A stretch of DNA of 8,368 bases. Source: an uncultured Ruminococcus sp. Its GTDB lineage: Bacteria; Bacillota; Clostridia; Oscillospirales; Ruminococcaceae. Positions 6,146-8,368 of the stretch are shown here, piece by piece. The notes beneath the pieces were generated by a model. That model worked only from the letters and a program-made list of their open reading frames with translations. It was not told the origin of the DNA and did no database searches. The DNA lies in NCBI GenBank assembly GCA_900553675.1, contig USEH01000093.1, positions 1-8,368 of the forward strand, read 5' to 3'. The position numbers were made by a program, and so were the translations under genes. Position 1 is the first letter of the stretch. Every line of letters starts with the position of its first letter.

Positions 6146-6174
6146 TTGACTTTGCGCAGCGCAAGTGATAAAAT
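6146..6174 (+). promoter_or_regulatory. Promoter with palindromic spacer for the glycosyltransferase gene
   Basis: The -35 is TTGACT (6146-6151) and the -10 is TAAAAT (6169-6174), with a 17-base spacer and an extended TG before the -10. Thirteen spacer bases (6152-6164) form TTGCGC-A-GCGCAA, a perfect inverted repeat. A protein bound there would block RNA polymerase, so an operator is suggested, though the regulator is unknown. Confidence 0.65.
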
Positions 6175-6232
6175 AACCATGGAATTTTGTCTGTTTTTGC
6201 AGAAAAAATATATAAAGGGTAGTCAGAATTAT

Positions 6233-7036
6233 ATGATAAAGCTTAATATTTCCAAAAAAGACGTTGTTCTTCTTATCCCCGCTCTCAACCCGAATGGTAT
6301 GCTTATCAAGCTTATCGAAGATCTTGCGCCGGTCTGGAATCGCCCTATAGTCGTTGTTGACGACGGAAGCAGCGAAAAAGCCCGCAAAGAGATTTTTCCG
6401 GTTGCAGAAGCAATGGGCTGCAATATTATTACCCATAACGTGAATCTTGGAAAGGGTCGTGCTCTTAAAAACGGCTTCAATTATATTCTCAACGCCTACC
6501 CCGAAGCGTTAGGCGCTGTTACGGCAGATTCTGACTATCAGCACCTGCCTGAGGATATTATCGCCTGTGCCGAAGCGCTTGTTTCAAGTGAGGAGCCGCT
6601 TCCGCTGGTTCTTGGCTGCCGCGATTTCGACGATCCCAAGGTTCCTCAGAGAAGTAAGCTTGGCAACAAAATCACAAGAAATTTCATGCGGGTAATGAAC
6701 GGCGTGGATGTTACCGACACCCAGACAGGTCTGAGAGCGATTTCGTCCGAATTTATGAAATATCTTATGAATGTTCCGGGCGAGAGATTTGAGTTTGAGG
6801 TAAATATGCTTACGGTTGCAAAGCAAATCTCTGTGCCGTTTAAGGAAATAACCATTCAGACCGTTTATATAGACAATAACAGTGCAACCACTTTTAATCC
6901 TGTTAAGGACTCAATAAAAATTTACCTTAACCCGTTTAAAGCCTGCCGCAAAAAGCTGCTTGCAATCGCTGCGGTAATCGCGGGGATAATAATAGCGGCA
7001 AAAGCGGCTGTTAAGATTTCAAAGCGCGTTCGCTGA
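6233..7036 (+). CDS. Family 2 glycosyltransferase, DPM1-like, membrane-anchored
   Basis: This 267-residue protein probably transfers a sugar from a nucleotide donor onto a polyprenyl phosphate or another membrane acceptor at the inner membrane face. The GT-A fold is visible in order: VVLLIPALNP (11-20), VVVDDGSS (40-47), NLGKGRALKNGF (71-82), ADSDYQH (98-104, metal-binding D99 and D101), DTQTGLRAI (162-170), ERFEFEVNML (184-193) and the TVYIDNNSATTFNPVKDS segment (210-227) typical of dolichol-phosphate-mannose-synthase-like enzymes. Residues about 242-260 form one hydrophobic segment followed by KISKRVR, probably a C-terminal membrane anchor. I chose the ATG at 6233. An upstream ATG at 6179 and a TTG at 6146 lie within or at the promoter. 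AAAGGG (6214-6219) is 13 bases from the ATG, a long spacing that may mean modest translation. Donor and acceptor cannot be read from sequence. Confidence 0.88.
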   Translation: MIKLNISKKDVVLLIPALNPNGMLIKLIEDLAPVWNRPIVVVDDGSSEKARKEIFPVAEAMGCNIITHNVNLGKGRALKNGFNYILNAYPEALGAVTADSDYQHLPEDIIACAEALVSSEEPLPLVLGCRDFDDPKVPQRSKLGNKITRNFMRVMNGVDVTDTQTGLRAISSEFMKYLMNVPGERFEFEVNMLTVAKQISVPFKEITIQTVYIDNNSATTFNPVKDSIKIYLNPFKACRKKLLAIAAVIAGIIIAAKAAVKISKRVR

Positions 7037-7099
7037 AATATATTACATTAAATATAAACAATATTATTTGGATTCACACAAACTATCGGAGGAAATATC

Positions 7100-8368
7100 A
7101 TGCTAAACAAAACGCTTAAAAGCATTGCTGCGGTATTGATAAGTCTTGCCGTGCTTGCCGCAAATATGCCGACGGTCGTCGCGGCGGGAATTACTGAGTC
7201 TGCCTCTGAGCAGACCGAGCCTGCCGTAACAGAGCCTATATTCACAGAGCCTGTTGTTACAGAGCCGGCAGTTACAGAGCCGGCTATTACCGAGCTTATT
7301 CCTGAGGAGACAGCCATTCCCATGGACAATACCGCGGATAATAACAGCGGGCTGCCCTCAGACCCTGCCGCGTCAGACCCATTGGTTACCGAGCCTTCAG
7401 CAACCGATCCATCGGCTGCCGACCCTGCTGTTGCCGACACTGCGCTTACCGGCGAAGAATCGGATCTGCCGCTTACAAATGATGATGTGGTAAGACCCAT
7501 ATTCGCTGTTCAATGGGACACGCTTCCGATGTATATGGGTTCTGACGGAGTTTTTCGGTGGAACATTGTTTATGAAAACGGCGGATACTATATCTATGCC
7601 GTAACCAATATGTATGAATCCACCGTATTCTCCATCCTGTATGAAGAGGATGGAGAGGAGCTTTTGCGCTACGAAGCAAGCACCGAGCCTGTAATTTTAG
7701 ACTCCGTGTGGAATCCCATCCTCGGAGCATATGTGCAGAGCTATGTTGAAAACAATACCCGCTATTCCGAAATTTACATACCGCAGAGCTTCTTTAAGGA
7801 CGTTATGTTTACAATAACCTGCGGTCAGGCGGTAAGCTCGCTTGATATAACCGACAGTTTTGGTATGCCCGCCATTCCGGACATCCGGAACGAGGTGACC
7901 ACGCTGGAGGAGCCGGTGTTGGGAGCTTTTGATGATATTGCATTTATTGAACAGGTTAATAGTATAGTTGCCGATCCAGACAGCGACAATGGCAGCTGGG
8001 GAATGACCTATGAAAATGGCAGCTATTGTCTGTATATCAAGGGCAACATAAATAATTGCCAAGCTCAGTTCAACTTGTGCGATGGTGATGGTAATTATAA
8101 GGATCACATTGGCGTGGCGGCAACTCCTTATTATGTTAATTTCAATTATAATGGCATTAATGTTCCTGTAGCCAACATGGTTAATGGTGAGAATAATAGT
8201 TTATATGTCAAATTTGTCATTCCGGACGGTGTATTTCCTGATGATTTTCAGATTGATCCTCAAAATGGAATGCCCAGGATTACCAGTCAGCAAATTAAGG
8301 GAAGCGGATCGGTAGTCCCCGATGAGCCGGAAGACCCGACTGTTGCGGCAGTTAAAAGCAAGGTTGGC
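7100..8368 (+). CDS. Secreted protein with duplicated unknown domain (3' end cut)
   Basis: The frame is open from the ATG at 7100 to the window edge (423 codons, no stop), so the gene is partial. GGAGG (7088-7092) precedes the ATG by 7 bases. Residues 1-29 form a Sec signal peptide with likely cleavage after Ala28 or Ala29; no lipobox is present. Residues about 31-134 are a Thr/Glu/Asp/Pro linker with two blocks of pentapeptide repeats. Two related modules follow: about 135-250 and 282-395. Both have F-x2-Q about 18-19 residues before Trp, then W-x3-YENG-x-Y-x2-Y-x3-N, ENN-S/T-x-Y, IP-x3-F and D-x2-F-x-I. Residues 154-239 and 300-385 align without net length change, about 20-22 of 86 identical. 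A negatively charged linker (PDEPEDPTV) starts near the edge. I do not recognise the domain. It begins 63 bases after the glycosyltransferase gene in the same direction and may be cotranscribed. Extracellular location is supported; function is unknown. Confidence 0.85.
   Translation, partial: MLNKTLKSIAAVLISLAVLAANMPTVVAAGITESASEQTEPAVTEPIFTEPVVTEPAVTEPAITELIPEETAIPMDNTADNNSGLPSDPAASDPLVTEPSATDPSAADPAVADTALTGEESDLPLTNDDVVRPIFAVQWDTLPMYMGSDGVFRWNIVYENGGYYIYAVTNMYESTVFSILYEEDGEELLRYEASTEPVILDSVWNPILGAYVQSYVENNTRYSEIYIPQSFFKDVMFTITCGQAVSSLDITDSFGMPAIPDIRNEVTTLEEPVLGAFDDIAFIEQVNSIVADPDSDNGSWGMTYENGSYCLYIKGNINNCQAQFNLCDGDGNYKDHIGVAATPYYVNFNYNGINVPVANMVNGENNSLYVKFVIPDGVFPDDFQIDPQNGMPRITSQQIKGSGSVVPDEPEDPTVAAVKSKVG
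7214..7297 (+). repeat. 15-base coding tandem repeat, TEP block
   Basis: Six units with 15-base spacing encode Thr-Glu-Pro-x-x (the last unit ends in Leu instead of Pro). Consecutive units differ mainly at the two variable codons and in third positions. The block forms the first half of the linker of the secreted protein. Confidence 0.8.
7358..7447 (+). repeat. 15-base coding tandem repeat, degenerate (S/T/A)(D/E)P block
   Basis: Six further 15-base units encode (Ser/Thr/Ala)-(Asp/Glu)-Pro-x-x, with Thr replacing Pro in the last unit. The codons are more varied than in the first block, suggesting an older or separately diverged array. Together they give an extended, acidic wall-spanning linker. 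Confidence 0.7.

Larger units (their letters stand above)
5933..6232. other. Divergent intergenic region typA / glycosyltransferase
   Basis: These 300 bases contain the typA promoter (5979-6007, reverse), the glycosyltransferase promoter (6146-6174, forward) and an AT-rich leader. A partial dyad at about 6087-6101 (CATC / GATG around AACGTTC) is followed by TTATTTTTT and could be a weak terminator, but no gene clearly feeds into it. No protein-coding gene is supported here. Confidence 0.5.

Noticed and set aside
6146..6232. Extension of the glycosyltransferase to TTG 6146 or ATG 6179
   Set aside because: The TTG is the -35 element itself and the ATG lies at the predicted transcription start without a ribosome binding site. 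The family start fits ATG 6233.
7048..7500. Reverse-strand Ser/Gly/Val-rich open frame
   Set aside because: Its repeats are the complement of the forward 15-base TEP repeats, and the forward frame has a signal peptide, ribosome binding site and continuous downstream domains.

Overview
The window looks like chromosomal DNA of a Gram-positive, endospore-forming member of the Clostridia, probably near the Ruminococcaceae/Oscillospiraceae. This is inferred from a SpoIIP sporulation hydrolase, two lipoproteins with short lysine/arginine-led signal peptides, TypA with a TTG start, a CBS-pair protein of a clostridial type, strong Shine-Dalgarno sites and SigA-type promoters. No rRNA, tRNA, CRISPR array, insertion sequence or complete mobile element was seen.

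Layout: positions 1-311 are mostly non-coding, with intergenic repeat pieces and one short unidentified reverse-strand reading frame. A reverse-strand spoIIP gene (312-1553) is divergent from a forward pair: a VanY-type D,D-carboxypeptidase lipoprotein (1674-2681) and a two-CBS-domain protein (2705-3157). An AT-rich stretch of 300 bases then carries a perfect-consensus promoter for a small unknown lipoprotein (3458-3844), which ends in a clear terminator. A 165-base mosaic of hairpins and repeats separates it from typA/bipA on the reverse strand (4115-5932), which has its own 16-bp terminator. Another 300-base divergent intergenic region holds the typA promoter and a promoter with a palindromic spacer. 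The latter drives a membrane-anchored family 2 glycosyltransferase (6233-7036). The last gene (7100 to the window edge) is a secreted protein with a Thr/Glu/Pro repeat linker and two copies of an unrecognised domain of about 86 residues or more. It is cut by the end of the window.

Taken together, the neighbourhood concerns mainly the cell envelope: spore-stage peptidoglycan degradation (SpoIIP), peptide-stem trimming (VanY), two surface or secreted proteins of unknown function, and a polyprenyl-phosphate-type glycosyltransferase. A translational GTPase gene (typA) sits among them. The genes lie in several separate transcription units, so a single pathway is not implied. The features least explained by known families are the duplicated domain of the 3' gene, the intergenic repeat family at 271-324 and 3981-4060, and the operator-like palindrome in the glycosyltransferase promoter.
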